From contig NZ_JBFRFW010000005.1 of the NCBI RefSeq assembly GCF_052115025.1, forward strand, positions 186,001 to 250,000: a DNA stretch of 64,000 bases, written 5' to 3'. Each line of letters starts with the position of its first letter. Position 1 is the stretch's first letter. The DNA comes from Bradyrhizobium_A sp052115025. Lineage in GTDB: Bacteria; Pseudomonadota; Alphaproteobacteria; Rhizobiales; Xanthobacteraceae. Below are positions 63,340-64,000 of the stretch, piece by piece. Position numbers and translations under genes: made by a program. The notes under the pieces are model-generated. The model saw only the letters and a program-made list of their open reading frames with translations, did not search any database and had not been told where the DNA came from.

Positions 63340-64000
63340 TCACACGGCCGGCTGGGACGCGGCCTTGGCTTCCGTGCGCGGCAGGCTGGGCGGGGCATGG
63401 GATACCGGGATCAGGTCGCCCGGCAGCAGGCGCCGCAGCAGGCCCCACAGCCCGCGCGGCTCGATCAGGATGACGCCGATCGACAGCGTGCCGAGCAGGA
63501 TGAAGTGCCACACGCCGATCTCCGCGAGGTACTCGCGCAGCAGGAAGAACACGATCGTGCCGATGATCGGTCCCTCGAAGCTGCCGACGCCGCCGATCAC
63601 CACGATGAAGATGATGTAGACCGTCCACTCGGTGATGCTGAACGATGCCGGCGGCGCGACACGCAGCTTCTGCAGCGTGATCAGCGCGCCGGCGAGGCCG
63701 AGGAACGGCGCGGCCCACAGGAAGCACAGCACCCGCGACCAGGTCAGGTTGACGCCGATGGAGCCGGCGCCTTCCTCGTTGTCGCGCATCGCGGTGAGGC
63801 CGAGGCCGATCGAGGAGCGCATCAGGAGATAGCTGGAGACGAATGCCAGTGCCACGAGGCCGAGCGCCAGCCAGTAGATGTTGGTGTAGCGGGTGGCGAT
63901 GCTGCTGCCGAACTGCCTGACGGCGGCGACGGGCAGGCTGACGCCGGAGCCGCCGCCGAACGCCGACAGCTTGCCGGCGGCGAGCATCAAGGTTTCCGCC
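63340..64000 (-). CDS. livM: Branched-chain-type ABC transporter permease LivM, partial
   Basis: The frame is open to the right edge of the window, so the N-terminal part is missing; about 220 residues are visible. It reads as the C-terminal half of LivM: LMRSSIGLGLTAMRDNEEGAGSIGVNL is the ATPase-docking loop, then FIVVIGGVGSFEGPIIGTIVFF and RGLWGLLRRLLP. It belongs to a second Liv-type transporter, independent of that at 18288-23020. The C-terminal tail (PPSLPRTEAKAASQPAV) is hydrophilic. The gap to the tRNA (63243-63339) is featureless. Confidence 0.85.
   Translation of the reverse strand, partial: AETLMLAAGKLSAFGGGSGVSLPVAAVRQFGSSIATRYTNIYWLALGLVALAFVSSYLLMRSSIGLGLTAMRDNEEGAGSIGVNLTWSRVLCFLWAAPFLGLAGALITLQKLRVAPPASFSITEWTVYIIFIVVIGGVGSFEGPIIGTIVFFLLREYLAEIGVWHFILLGTLSIGVILIEPRGLWGLLRRLLPGDLIPVSHAPPSLPRTEAKAASQPAV

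Overview
The window looks like chromosomal DNA of a GC-rich alphaproteobacterium, most likely in the Nitrobacteraceae/Bradyrhizobium-Rhodopseudomonas group. The reasons are a gcrA gene with nearby GANTC sites, a SAM-II riboswitch in front of metZ, the phoR-pstSCAB-phoU-phoB order, Tat-type signals on ABC binding proteins, and three families of intergenic palindromic repeats of a kind I associate with that group. All assignments come from reading the sequence; no database search was run.

Layout: 1-963 is the end of a ugpB-like gene; 977-3036 (-) is exbB-exbD-tonB. 3432-14430 is a nitrogen-scavenging island: a peptide-type ABC transporter, atzG-atzE-atzH-like genes and a GntR regulator on the plus strand, facing an allophanate hydrolase (atzF) and a biuret-hydrolase-like isochorismatase-fold gene on the minus strand. 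Both arms start at near-perfect sigma-54 -24/-12 sequences. 14593-34119 is a benzoyl-CoA (box) aromatic region: a feruloyl-CoA synthase-like ligase, a PLP oxoamine-synthase-like enzyme, a liv-type transporter, a nitronate monooxygenase, boxR, benzoate-CoA ligase, an alpha/beta hydrolase, a DUF309 gene, boxC, boxB and boxA. Four promoters in it carry variants of one 14-bp element that fits the BoxR/BzdR operator TGCA-N6-TGCA.

34310-38257 holds an SDR, a polysaccharide deacetylase, an OmpA-type protein and a small membrane protein. 38572-46468 is a UPF0104 membrane protein followed by the Pho system with a PHO box and a hairpin after pstS. Then come gcrA, argD-argF-hslO, apaG, an opgC-like acyltransferase with two periplasmic SGNH-fold proteins, metZ with its SAM-II riboswitch, and dcd. 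A catechol branch follows (LysR regulator, catB, catC, MFS transporter) with an ATAC-N7-GTAT site. The window ends with an EAL protein, tRNA-Gly(CCC) and part of a second livM.

How it fits together: ureides would be imported, trimmed by the amidases to allophanate and hydrolysed to ammonia under nitrogen (RpoN) control. Aromatic acids would be imported by the Liv-type system, activated to CoA thioesters and opened by BoxA/B/C under BoxR. CatB/CatC give part of a parallel ortho-cleavage route. boxD, catA and catD are not in the window, so both aromatic routes need genes located elsewhere.
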